From Sphingomonas sanguinis (GTDB taxonomy: Bacteria; Pseudomonadota; Alphaproteobacteria; Sphingomonadales; Sphingomonadaceae): a DNA stretch of 64,000 nucleotides. A program made the translations under genes and the position numbers. Positions 57,576-64,000 of this stretch are shown piece after piece. The DNA lies in assembly GCF_001476905.1 (NCBI RefSeq), contig NZ_LDTE01000029.1, positions 1 through 64,000 of the forward strand. The letters are read 5' to 3'. Below the pieces are notes generated by a model. It saw only the letters and a program-made list of their open reading frames with translations, did no database searches and was not told the origin of the DNA. The stretch's first letter is position 1. Each line of letters begins with the position of its first letter.

Positions 57576-58265
57576 ATGAAATTCCTGATGGCGCCGCTGG
57601 CCGGTCTTGCCCTGCTTTTCCCCTCGGTCGCCGATGCGCGTCGGGCTGAACCGCCCAAGGCCACCGCGCGCAAGTCGAAGCCTAAGCCCCAGGCGGAGCC
57701 CGCCCCCGTGCTGACCCCCTCCGCGTCTGCGCAGCGTGTCATCGACTGGGTGGCGTCCTCGCAGGACAATCGCGGCCTGCCCTGGGCGGTGGTCGACAAG
57801 GTCAATGCGACGCTGTTCCTGTTCGCATCCGACGGCAAACAGATGGCGGCGGTGCCGGTCCTGATCGGCATCATGCCGGGCGACGATGCCAGCCCCGGCG
57901 TCGGCACCAAGACGCTGGCCTCGCTCGGTCCGGCGGAGAAGACGACGCCCGCCGGGCGCTATCTCGCCAAGTTCGGCCTGCCGGTGGCGGGCGAGCGGGT
58001 GCTGTGGGTCGACTATGCGACCTCGGTGGCCTTGCATCCGATCCCAAAGGATGCAGGCGCGCGCGAGAAGCGTCGCGAGCGAATGCTGTCGCCGACGCCC
58101 GACGACAATCGCATCACCTTTGGCTGCATCAACGTGCCCCAAGCCTTTTACACATGGCAGTTGCGGCCGACGTTCCGCAAGAAGGGCGGCTATGTCTATA
58201 TCCTGCCCGACACCAAGCCGATCGACGATGTCTTCCCACGCCTGAGGACGGTGTCCGCCGGTTAA
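57576..58265 (+). CDS. L,D-transpeptidase (YkuD domain)
   Basis: A 229-residue exported protein. The signal peptide ends near VADA and is followed by a basic Pro/Lys linker (30-50). The YkuD domain carries His in VALHPIPK and the catalytic Cys in RITFGCINVPQ. Such enzymes make 3-3 cross-links in peptidoglycan or attach proteins to it. The Lpp-like gene just upstream is a tempting partner, but it lacks the linking Lys. ATG 57576; the upstream extension lies inside the terminator. Its TAA stop shares bases with the GNAT stop (TTAA). Confidence 0.9.
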   Translation: MKFLMAPLAGLALLFPSVADARRAEPPKATARKSKPKPQAEPAPVLTPSASAQRVIDWVASSQDNRGLPWAVVDKVNATLFLFASDGKQMAAVPVLIGIMPGDDASPGVGTKTLASLGPAEKTTPAGRYLAKFGLPVAGERVLWVDYATSVALHPIPKDAGAREKRRERMLSPTPDDNRITFGCINVPQAFYTWQLRPTFRKKGGYVYILPDTKPIDDVFPRLRTVSAG

Positions 58266-58792
58266 AGGGATTTGCCCATGCGGATCAGCGGCACGCGAAC
58301 GCCATCGACCGGTGCGGAGTGCACCGATTCGATCGCGGCATAGCCGCACGCGCGGTAAAGCGGCTCGCCCGCCAGCGTCGCCATCATCTCGGCCGAACGA
58401 AACCCGGCTTCGCGCGCCGCCGCCTCGCACCGCGCCAGGATCGCGCGGCCCAGCCCCTGCCGGGCGAAATCGGGATCGACATACATGGCCCGGATGCGCG
58501 CCGGGTCCGTCGCCGGATCGAGCATCGCCGCGTCGCGCAAGCTATGGCTGTGATCGCCACCATAGAGCGTCGCCCGCGCGCTCCAGCCGCCACAGCCCGC
58601 CAGCCTGCCATCTCGTTCGGCCAACAGATAGGTGCCGTGCGCAATGAGCTGCGTGTCCAGGCCCATGACCGCGCGGCTGGCGGTGATCTCGTCGGGGGAC
58701 AGGAAGCCCTGCTGCAGTACCGCGATGGCGCGTTCCATCAGCGTGGCGATGGCGGGAATGTCGGCGGTCTCGGCCCAGCGATAGGTGAACAT
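58262..58792 (-). CDS. GNAT family N-acetyltransferase
   Basis: A 176-residue acetyltransferase. Motif A, the acetyl-CoA loop, is FARQGLGRAIL, preceded by the strand IRAMYVDPD. The C-terminal Tyr region is EPLYRACGYAAIE. Substrate cannot be read. ATG 58792 starts the family N-terminus (YRWAETADIPAIATLM); the extension to 58897 overlaps the dxs start region. It diverges from dxs and converges with the L,D-transpeptidase gene, sharing a palindromic TTAA stop. Confidence 0.9.
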   Translation of the reverse strand: MFTYRWAETADIPAIATLMERAIAVLQQGFLSPDEITASRAVMGLDTQLIAHGTYLLAERDGRLAGCGGWSARATLYGGDHSHSLRDAAMLDPATDPARIRAMYVDPDFARQGLGRAILARCEAAAREAGFRSAEMMATLAGEPLYRACGYAAIESVHSAPVDGVRVPLIRMGKSL

Positions 58793-58886
58793 GCGGTCTT
58801 TTCGGGACAAAATTCCGCATGCGTCAATGACGATACGGTGAATAGTGGCAATCGACACCATCGATTTGCTGGGATAAGCCGGTGGG

Positions 58887-60812
58887 ATGGCAGACATTCC
58901 TCAGACCCCGCTGCTCGACACGGTTCAGACTCCCGACGATCTGCGTCGACTGGCCCCCGAACAGCTGCGGCAGCTCGCCGACGAATTGCGGACCGAGACG
59001 ATCTCGGCCGTCGGCACCACCGGCGGGCACCTAGGCTCCGGCCTGGGTGTGGTCGAACTCACGGTCGCGCTCCACTATGTCTTCAACACGCCCGATGACC
59101 GCCTGATCTGGGACGTCGGTCACCAATGCTATCCGCACAAGATCCTGACCGGGCGGCGCGATCGGATTCGCACGATCCGCCAGGGCGGCGGCCTGTCGGG
59201 CTTCACGAAGCGGTCGGAAAGCGAATACGACCCCTTCGGCGCGGCGCACAGCTCGACCTCGATCTCGGCAGCACTCGGCTTTGCGATCGCCAACAAGCTG
59301 GCGGGGACGCCGGGCAAGGGCATCGCCGTGATCGGCGACGGCGCGATGTCGGCGGGCATGGCCTATGAGGCGATGAACAATGCCGAGCAGGCCGGCAACA
59401 AGCTGGTCGTGATCCTGAACGACAATGACATGTCGATCGCCCCGCCGGTGGGCGGTCTGTCCGCATACCTGTCACGCATGGTGTCGAGCCGCGAGTTCCT
59501 GGGCGTGCGCGACGTCCTCAAGAAGCTCGCCAAGCGTTTCCCGCGCCCGCTGCAGAAGGCCGCGCAGAAGACCGACGAGTTCGCGCGCGGCATGACCATG
59601 GGCGGCACGTTGTTCGAGGAGCTGGGCTTCTACTATGTCGGCCCGATCGACGGCCACAATCTCGATCACCTGATCCCGGTGCTGGAGAATGTCCGCGACG
59701 CCGAGGAAGGCCCGATCCTGATCCACGTCGTCACCAAGAAGGGCAAGGGCTATGCCCCGGCCGAGGCGGCGGCGGACAAATATCACGGCGTCCAGAAGTT
59801 CGACGTCATCACCGGTGCCCAGGCCAAGGCGCCTCCGGGCCCGCCCGCCTATCAGAACGTCTTCGGCGAGACGCTGGCCAAGGAAGCGGACAGCGATCCT
59901 CGCATCTGCGCCATCACCGCCGCGATGCCCTCGGGCACCGGGCTCGATCGGTTCGCGAATGCATATCCGGAGCGCTTCTTCGACGTGGGCATCGCCGAGC
60001 AGCATGCGGTGACCTTTGCCGCCGGTCTGGCGGCGCAGGGGATGCGGCCCTTTTGCGCCATCTATTCGACCTTCCTACAGCGCGCCTATGACCAAGTGGT
60101 CCATGACGTCGCCATCCAGAACCTGCCGGTCCGCTTCGCGATCGACCGTGCGGGTCTGGTCGGGGCGGACGGGGCGACCCATGCGGGCTCGTTCGACGTC
60201 ACCTATCTGGCCAGCTTGCCCAATATGGTGGTGATGGCCGCCGCCGACGAGGCTGAGCTGGTCCATATGGTCCATACCTGCGTCAACCATGACAGCGGCC
60301 CGATCGCGGTGCGCTATCCGCGTGGCAACGGCGTCGGGGTCGCTCTCCCCGAGACGCCGCAATTGCTGGAGATCGGCAAGGGCCGCGTGGTGCGCGAGGG
60401 CAAGAAGGTCGCGATCCTCTCGCTCGGCACTCGCCTGGCCGAGGCTTTGCGCGCTGCCGACACGTTGGAGGCCAAGGGGCTGTCGACCTCGGTCGCCGAC
60501 CTGCGCTTCGCCAAGCCGCTGGACGAGGCGCTAATCCGGCGGATGCTGACCACGCACGAGGTCGCGGTGACGATCGAGGAGAATGCGATCGGCGGATTCG
60601 GCGCGCATGTCCTGACCATGGCGTCGGACGAAGGGTTGATCGATGGCGGGCTGAAGCTGCGCACGATGCGCCTGCCCGATATCTTCCAGGATCAGGACAA
60701 GCCAGAGGTGCAATATGCGCAGGCTGGGCTGGATGCGGATGCGATCGTCGAGACGGTGCTGAAGGCGCTGCGCCACAACAGCGCCAATGTCAGCGAGGGT
60801 GCGCGCGCGTGA
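58887..60812 (+). CDS. dxs: 1-deoxy-D-xylulose-5-phosphate synthase
   Basis: A 641-residue thiamine-diphosphate enzyme that condenses pyruvate with glyceraldehyde 3-phosphate, the first step of the MEP pathway. The TPP/Mg motif is [17 protein letters not shown]. The transketolase-like region includes [17 protein letters not shown] near the N-terminus and [15 protein letters not shown] later. It is followed by a 4-nt GTGA overlap with a tiny membrane-protein gene, and its partner dxr is in the cell-envelope block. Confidence 0.98.
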   Translation: MADIPQTPLLDTVQTPDDLRRLAPEQLRQLADELRTETISAVGTTGGHLGSGLGVVELTVALHYVFNTPDDRLIWDVGHQCYPHKILTGRRDRIRTIRQGGGLSGFTKRSESEYDPFGAAHSSTSISAALGFAIANKLAGTPGKGIAVIGDGAMSAGMAYEAMNNAEQAGNKLVVILNDNDMSIAPPVGGLSAYLSRMVSSREFLGVRDVLKKLAKRFPRPLQKAAQKTDEFARGMTMGGTLFEELGFYYVGPIDGHNLDHLIPVLENVRDAEEGPILIHVVTKKGKGYAPAEAAADKYHGVQKFDVITGAQAKAPPGPPAYQNVFGETLAKEADSDPRICAITAAMPSGTGLDRFANAYPERFFDVGIAEQHAVTFAAGLAAQGMRPFCAIYSTFLQRAYDQVVHDVAIQNLPVRFAIDRAGLVGADGATHAGSFDVTYLASLPNMVVMAAADEAELVHMVHTCVNHDSGPIAVRYPRGNGVGVALPETPQLLEIGKGRVVREGKKVAILSLGTRLAEALRAADTLEAKGLSTSVADLRFAKPLDEALIRRMLTTHEVAVTIEENAIGGFGAHVLTMASDEGLIDGGLKLRTMRLPDIFQDQDKPEVQYAQAGLDADAIVETVLKALRHNSANVSEGARA

Positions 60813-60976
60813 TCCGGGGTTGGACCGCGGTCATCGTCTTCACGACGCTGGCCGTGGTCATGATGATCGGCGTGAACGTGCGGATGTGGCGGCGAATGAA
60901 GGCCGCCACGGCGGCGGCCAAGGCCGAGGCGGAGCGGGAGGCGATCGAGTCCGATCAAAGCCCTCGTTCCGCTTGA
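60809..60976 (+). CDS. Very small membrane protein coupled to dxs
   Basis: A 55-residue open frame starting at GTG 60809, which overlaps the dxs stop (GTGA). One hydrophobic helix (about residues 6-24: [19 protein letters not shown]) is followed by a basic/acidic amphipathic helix with [19 protein letters not shown]. The tight coupling, GC3-rich codons and TM-plus-charged-helix shape argue that it is real. The family is not recognised. It could be a small accessory protein, but a link to Dxs beyond co-translation is not shown. Confidence 0.6.
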   Translation: MIRGWTAVIVFTTLAVVMMIGVNVRMWRRMKAATAAAKAEAEREAIESDQSPRSA

Positions 60977-61014
60977 GCAAAGACGAAGGCTACACGCTTA
61001 CCTAAAACAGAATC

Positions 61015-61174
61015 TGTTCCCCGGCGAAGGCCGGGGCCCAGTTTCTGCGTGATTGCGATGGCGCCGTGCATTGGCGTGGGAGGCGATGGGCACCTGTTAC
61101 TGAAGCCTCCCCCTCATTGTTTCTATTCCCTCTCACCTACGCCGCAACTGGGCCCCGGCCTTCGCCGGGGAACA
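61015..61174. repeat. 29-bp perfect inverted repeat, 102-nt spacer
   Basis: Arms 61015-61043 and 61146-61174 are exact reverse complements; their core is CCCCGGCGAAGGCCGGGGCC. They occupy most of the 259-nt gap between the dxs operon and the leftward serine-hydrolase gene. This GC-rich palindrome is of the dispersed type common in sphingomonad intergenic DNA. It can also act as a convergent terminator. Confidence 0.9.
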
Positions 61175-61235
61175 CTGATTGATAAGGGTTCCCCTTGGCC
61201 TTCGACCTAAGCTCAGGCTGGACGGGGCGAAAAAC

Positions 61236-61916
61236 TCACCGCCCCAGATAATGCGCCTGCGCGGCGTCGGTCGCATTTACCGCCAGCACCGCCCGCGCCT
61301 CGCTCGGCGATAGCGGTCCGGACGGCGTCGGCCGGTCCATCCCGCTGGCCGCGATCACCCGACCGAGCAGTTCCTGCCCCTCCTGCCACCAGCCGAGACC
61401 GCTGGCGGCATTGATATGCCCCTGCGGCCCTGCATCGACGAAGTGGCTGCCCCAGTCGACCGCCAGGCTGTGCGCGCGCTCGATCGAGATCCAGGGATCA
61501 TCCTGGCTCGCGACCAGGATCGAGGGGAAGGGGAGCGGCGTGCGCGGGCTGGGGGCGAAGCCCTTCAGCGCCTCGGGCGCGTCCGCGCGGTCGACATCGG
61601 CAGGCGCGACCAGCAGGGCGCCCGCGACCGGCCAGCCATAGGGCTGGGGCGACAGTTCCGCCCACCAGGCGACGGCCAGACAGCCCAGCGAATGCGCGGC
61701 GAGGATGACGGGGGCCTGTGCCTGCCGGATCGCCTGGTCCAGCCGCGTGACCCAGGCGTTGCGATGCGGCGTCGACCACATGCCGAGTTCGACCCGGATG
61801 GTATCGGGACGCGCCTCTTCCCACAAACTCTGCCAGTGCGAGCGGCCTGAGCCTCCCAAGCCAGGTACGGTGAGGACCGTCGGTTTGCGGGCCTCATAGG
61901 ATGCGAACGAACCCAT
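61236..61916 (-). CDS. RBBP9/YdeN family serine hydrolase
   Basis: A 226-residue alpha/beta hydrolase. The nucleophile Ser is in LAAHSLGCLA (G-x-S-x-G variant AHSLG), the acid in SQDDPW, and the His in GPQGHINAASG. The N-terminal block is TVLTVPGLGGSGRSHWQSLWE, characteristic of this family. It is cytosolic with no signal peptide. ATG 61916 has AGGAG 7 nt upstream; the reading to 61994 is not supported. The C-terminal extension (about 190-226) is Ala/Pro-rich. Substrate unknown. Confidence 0.9.
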   Translation of the reverse strand: MGSFASYEARKPTVLTVPGLGGSGRSHWQSLWEEARPDTIRVELGMWSTPHRNAWVTRLDQAIRQAQAPVILAAHSLGCLAVAWWAELSPQPYGWPVAGALLVAPADVDRADAPEALKGFAPSPRTPLPFPSILVASQDDPWISIERAHSLAVDWGSHFVDAGPQGHINAASGLGWWQEGQELLGRVIAASGMDRPTPSGPLSPSEARAVLAVNATDAAQAHYLGR

Positions 61917-62056
61917 ATGGCATCTCCTCGATTCCGGGCCGGGTCGACTCCCGATCCTTGGTGTGGAATGTATTCCTACTAAAAAGATAGGCAATAGACT
62001 TCGCGCCCAATGGATGACGACTTGCGATGGACCGAGCCGGGGGGTAGGGGCGGGGC

Positions 62057-62791
62057 ATGGCCAAGCTGCGTGTCGACCAGATGCTCGTGGACCGCGGACT
62101 CGTGGAATCCCGTTCGCGCGCGCAAGCGCTGGTGATGGCGGGCCTGGTCTTTTCGGGCGAGACGAAGATCGCCAAGCCCGGCCAGCAACTGGCCGAGGAC
62201 GCGAACCTCGACGTGCGCGGGCGCGATCATCCCTGGGTATCGCGCGGCGGCATCAAGCTGGCGCATGGGCTGGAGCATTTCGGCTGGGACGTGACCGACT
62301 GCGTCGCGATCGATGTCGGTAGCTCGACCGGCGGCTTTACCGACGTCCTCCTGCAAAAGGGTGCCGCGCGGGTCTATGCGGTCGACAGCGGCACCAACCA
62401 GCTCGCCTGGTCGCTGCGCCAGGACCCGCGCGTCATCGTCCATGAACAGACCAGCGCCCGCATTCTGACGGAGGCGCATATCCCCGAGCCGATCGACATC
62501 ATCGTGTGCGATGCCAGCTTCATCGGTCTGGCCAAGGTGCTGGAACGCCCGCTGAGCTTCGCCAAGCCGGGTGCGCGGCTGCTGGCACTGATCAAGCCGC
62601 AGTTCGAGGCGGGGCGCGAAGAGGTCGGCAAGGGCGGCGTGGTGCGCGATCCGGCGGTGCACCAGCGGGTCTGCGATCAGGTCGTCGCGTGGCTGACGAC
62701 CGGCGGCTGGTCGGTGGCGGGCGTCACGCAGAGCCCGATCACCGGCCCGGAAGGCAATATCGAGTTTTTGGTGGCCGCATCCCGAAATTGA
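62057..62791 (+). CDS. tlyA: TlyA family rRNA 2'-O-methyltransferase
   Basis: A 244-residue protein. The N-terminal S4 RNA-binding domain (1-60, RVDQMLVDRGLVESRSRAQAL) joins an FtsJ-like SAM methyltransferase with AIDVGSSTGGFTD, the catalytic SRGGIKL near the linker, and LIKPQFEAG. TlyA methylates cytidine 2'-O in 16S and/or 23S rRNA; in some bacteria a hemolysin label comes from an old assay only. It is the first gene of a short rightward run with tspO. Confidence 0.95.
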   Translation: MAKLRVDQMLVDRGLVESRSRAQALVMAGLVFSGETKIAKPGQQLAEDANLDVRGRDHPWVSRGGIKLAHGLEHFGWDVTDCVAIDVGSSTGGFTDVLLQKGAARVYAVDSGTNQLAWSLRQDPRVIVHEQTSARILTEAHIPEPIDIIVCDASFIGLAKVLERPLSFAKPGARLLALIKPQFEAGREEVGKGGVVRDPAVHQRVCDQVVAWLTTGGWSVAGVTQSPITGPEGNIEFLVAASRN

Positions 62792-62863
62792 ACGGGGCGG
62801 CGGTAATAACGTTCACCTTATCCGTTTACGGCCCCGGATCGCTGGGGCAGATCGACGGGCATC

Positions 62864-63433
62864 ATGGCGAAAGAGGAACGAGTGGGTACGATCGCATCGA
62901 AGGATCAGTTGCGAATGTCTTTCCTGCGCTGGGCGATCGTCGTCGTGCCGCTGATCCTGCTGCTGGGCTTCGCATCGGGCCGCGTCGTGCCTTCGGGTAG
63001 CGAGAATGGCTGGTACATGGCGCTGGCCAAGCCCGAGCTGAACCCGCCGGGCTGGATCTTTCCGGTGGTGTGGACGACGCTCTACATCCTGATCGGCCTG
63101 GCGCTGTCGATGATCCTCCACGCGCGCGGCGCCAGGGGACGGGGTGTCGCCATCACCCTGTTCGTGGTCCAGTTCCTGCTCAACCTGTCCTGGACGCCGC
63201 TGTTCTTCGGCGCGCACAAGGTGAGCGTAGCGCTGTTCGTGATCGTCGGCATCCTGCTGCTGTCCATCGTCACCACCATCGCCTTCTCGCGCATTCGCAA
63301 GGGCGCGGCCTGGCTGATGGTGCCCTATCTGGTGTGGCTGTCCTTTGCCGGTGTGCTCAACTGGCGGATCGATCAACTCAATCCGGGTGCGGAAAAGCTT
63401 GTGCCGGGGGCCCAGACCTCCCAAATGCTGTGA
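62864..63433 (+). CDS. tspO: TspO/MBR family tryptophan-rich sensory protein
   Basis: A 189-residue five-helix membrane protein. The family Trp/Pro signature is in ALAKPELNPPGWIFPVVWTTLYIL, followed by LNLSWTPLFFG. TspO binds porphyrins and in alphaproteobacteria represses photosynthesis or oxidative-stress genes. The 30-residue N-terminal extension and the C-terminal LNWRIDQLNPG are normal for the group. The context tspO-ubiK-ybjN is a conserved alphaproteobacterial arrangement. Confidence 0.94.
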   Translation: MAKEERVGTIASKDQLRMSFLRWAIVVVPLILLLGFASGRVVPSGSENGWYMALAKPELNPPGWIFPVVWTTLYILIGLALSMILHARGARGRGVAITLFVVQFLLNLSWTPLFFGAHKVSVALFVIVGILLLSIVTTIAFSRIRKGAAWLMVPYLVWLSFAGVLNWRIDQLNPGAEKLVPGAQTSQML

Positions 63434-63454
63434 AACGATTTTTGGGAATTTGAT

Positions 63455-63724
63455 ATGCAGGCCGATAACAAGCTGTTCGACGATTTCGCCAAGGTGATGA
63501 ACGGCCTGGCTGGAACCGTGGCGGGCATGGGCCGCGAGGCGGAAGCCAGCGCCCGGTCGCGTGCGCGGGAATGGATCGGCGGTCTCGATTTCGTCAGTCG
63601 CGAGGAGTTCGAGGTCGCCAAGGCGATGGCGGTGGCCGCTCGCGACGAGGCCGATGCGCTAAAGGCGCGCCTGGACGCGCTGGAGGCACGGCTGGGCGCG
63701 ATGACCGCCGGGACCGAATCCTGA
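63455..63724 (+). CDS. ubiK: UbiK family ubiquinone biosynthesis accessory factor (BMFP)
   Basis: An 89-residue helical coiled-coil protein of the BMFP/UbiK type (FDDFAKVMNGLAGTVAGMG then EADALKARLDALEARLGAM). UbiK helps UbiJ deliver precursors in the ubiquinone complex; in sphingomonads it is often annotated only as a membrane fusogenic protein. The start ATG 63455 has GGGA upstream. It follows tspO at 21 nt. Confidence 0.9.
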   Translation: MQADNKLFDDFAKVMNGLAGTVAGMGREAEASARSRAREWIGGLDFVSREEFEVAKAMAVAARDEADALKARLDALEARLGAMTAGTES

Positions 63725-63862
63725 CCGGCATCGCCAATTGGGAACGGCTGCTCGCTCCACGGATGCGGGCAGCTTTCCACAGGAATCGACCTCCCGCTGC
63801 TTGCGGTGGACCCCGGAGCGGTGCAACCTGCGTCGGTCTGGGTTTGTTCGCAAGGGCCAGTG

Positions 63863-64000
63863 ATGCTTGAGTCGACCGATCATGAAGCCGATGAATCGGC
63901 CCCCATCGATATGCTGGAAGCATATTTCGCCGCGCATGGGTGGGAGCATGAGCGTCACGACGAGGAAATCGTCGCGACGGTAAAGGGCAGTTGGGCGACC
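63863..64000 (+). CDS. YbjN domain protein, 5' part only
   Basis: The first 46 codons run off the right edge. Readable residues include PIDMLEAYFAAHGWEHER and EEIVATVKGSW, the YbjN/T3SS-chaperone-like start. In alphaproteobacteria ybjN follows ubiK and precedes proC, as the position suggests. ATG 63863 lies 139 nt after the ubiK stop. Confidence 0.75.
   Translation, partial: MLESTDHEADESAPIDMLEAYFAAHGWEHERHDEEIVATVKGSWAT

Noticed and set aside
62057..62791. Hemolysin
   Set aside because: TlyA is best explained as an rRNA 2'-O-methyltransferase by its S4 and FtsJ-like domains.

Overview
The window is chromosomal DNA of a GC-rich alphaproteobacterium, almost certainly a sphingomonad (Sphingomonas or a close relative). 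The evidence is the uniform high GC3 coding style, the neighbourhood pcm-like/tolC/popZ-like/valS, a bamA-skp-fabZ block that lacks the LPS genes lpxD and lpxA, a zinc-free L31, paired LOV photoreceptors, and the order tspO-ubiK-ybjN at the right end. I see no rRNA, CRISPR array, insertion sequence or prophage. The one tRNA is tRNA-Cys(GCA).

Layout. 1-4.5 kb: a leftward signalling operon of a short LOV protein, a CheB-CheR-PAS-HWE kinase fusion and a single-domain response regulator. 4.6-7.5 kb: an M61 peptidase, then a lower-GC islet with one unknown gene next to tRNA-Cys. 7.7-15.1 kb: a pcm-like methyltransferase, a TolC-type channel, a PopZ-like protein, a second LOV protein (histidine kinase with receiver) and valS. 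15.1-20.7 kb: CPA2 antiporter, lipoprotein cytochrome c, icd, psd, pssA and a small membrane protein. 21-32.6 kb: the conserved core run rpsB-tsf-pyrH-frr-uppS-cdsA-dxr-rseP-bamA-skp-fabZ, then rpmE. 32.7-35.4 kb: PilZ protein, sdaA, ThuA-like protein. 35.5-40.1 kb: an EmrAB-type tripartite efflux operon behind a MarR regulator whose start codon is missing. 40.2-43.4 kb: TPR protein, PEP-CTERM protein, a second CPA2 antiporter. 43.7-47.5 kb: a PaoABC-type molybdenum aldehyde oxidoreductase. 47.8-50.5 kb: small hypothetical proteins, a cold-shock protein and a glycoside hydrolase. 50.5-54.3 kb: a two-component system coupled to a DUF4173 membrane protein. 54.5-64 kb: DUF885 protein, small exported proteins, L,D-transpeptidase, GNAT, dxs with a tiny membrane protein behind it, a serine hydrolase, tlyA, tspO, ubiK and the start of a ybjN-like gene.

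Themes. Two genes of the MEP isoprenoid pathway (dxs, dxr) and uppS supply polyprenyl carriers. pssA, psd and cdsA make phospholipid. rseP, bamA and skp build and monitor the outer membrane. Two separate blue-light inputs sit within 12 kb of each other. The observations most worth following are the split LOV/HWE-kinase operon, a run of helically phased GAAC/GTTC half-sites between a small membrane protein and rpsB, the MarR gene without a normal start, the lpx-less bamA block, and a 118-nt cruciform-forming repeat.

All calls come from reading the sequence. No database or structure search was run. Product names rest on recognised motifs and remembered gene order.
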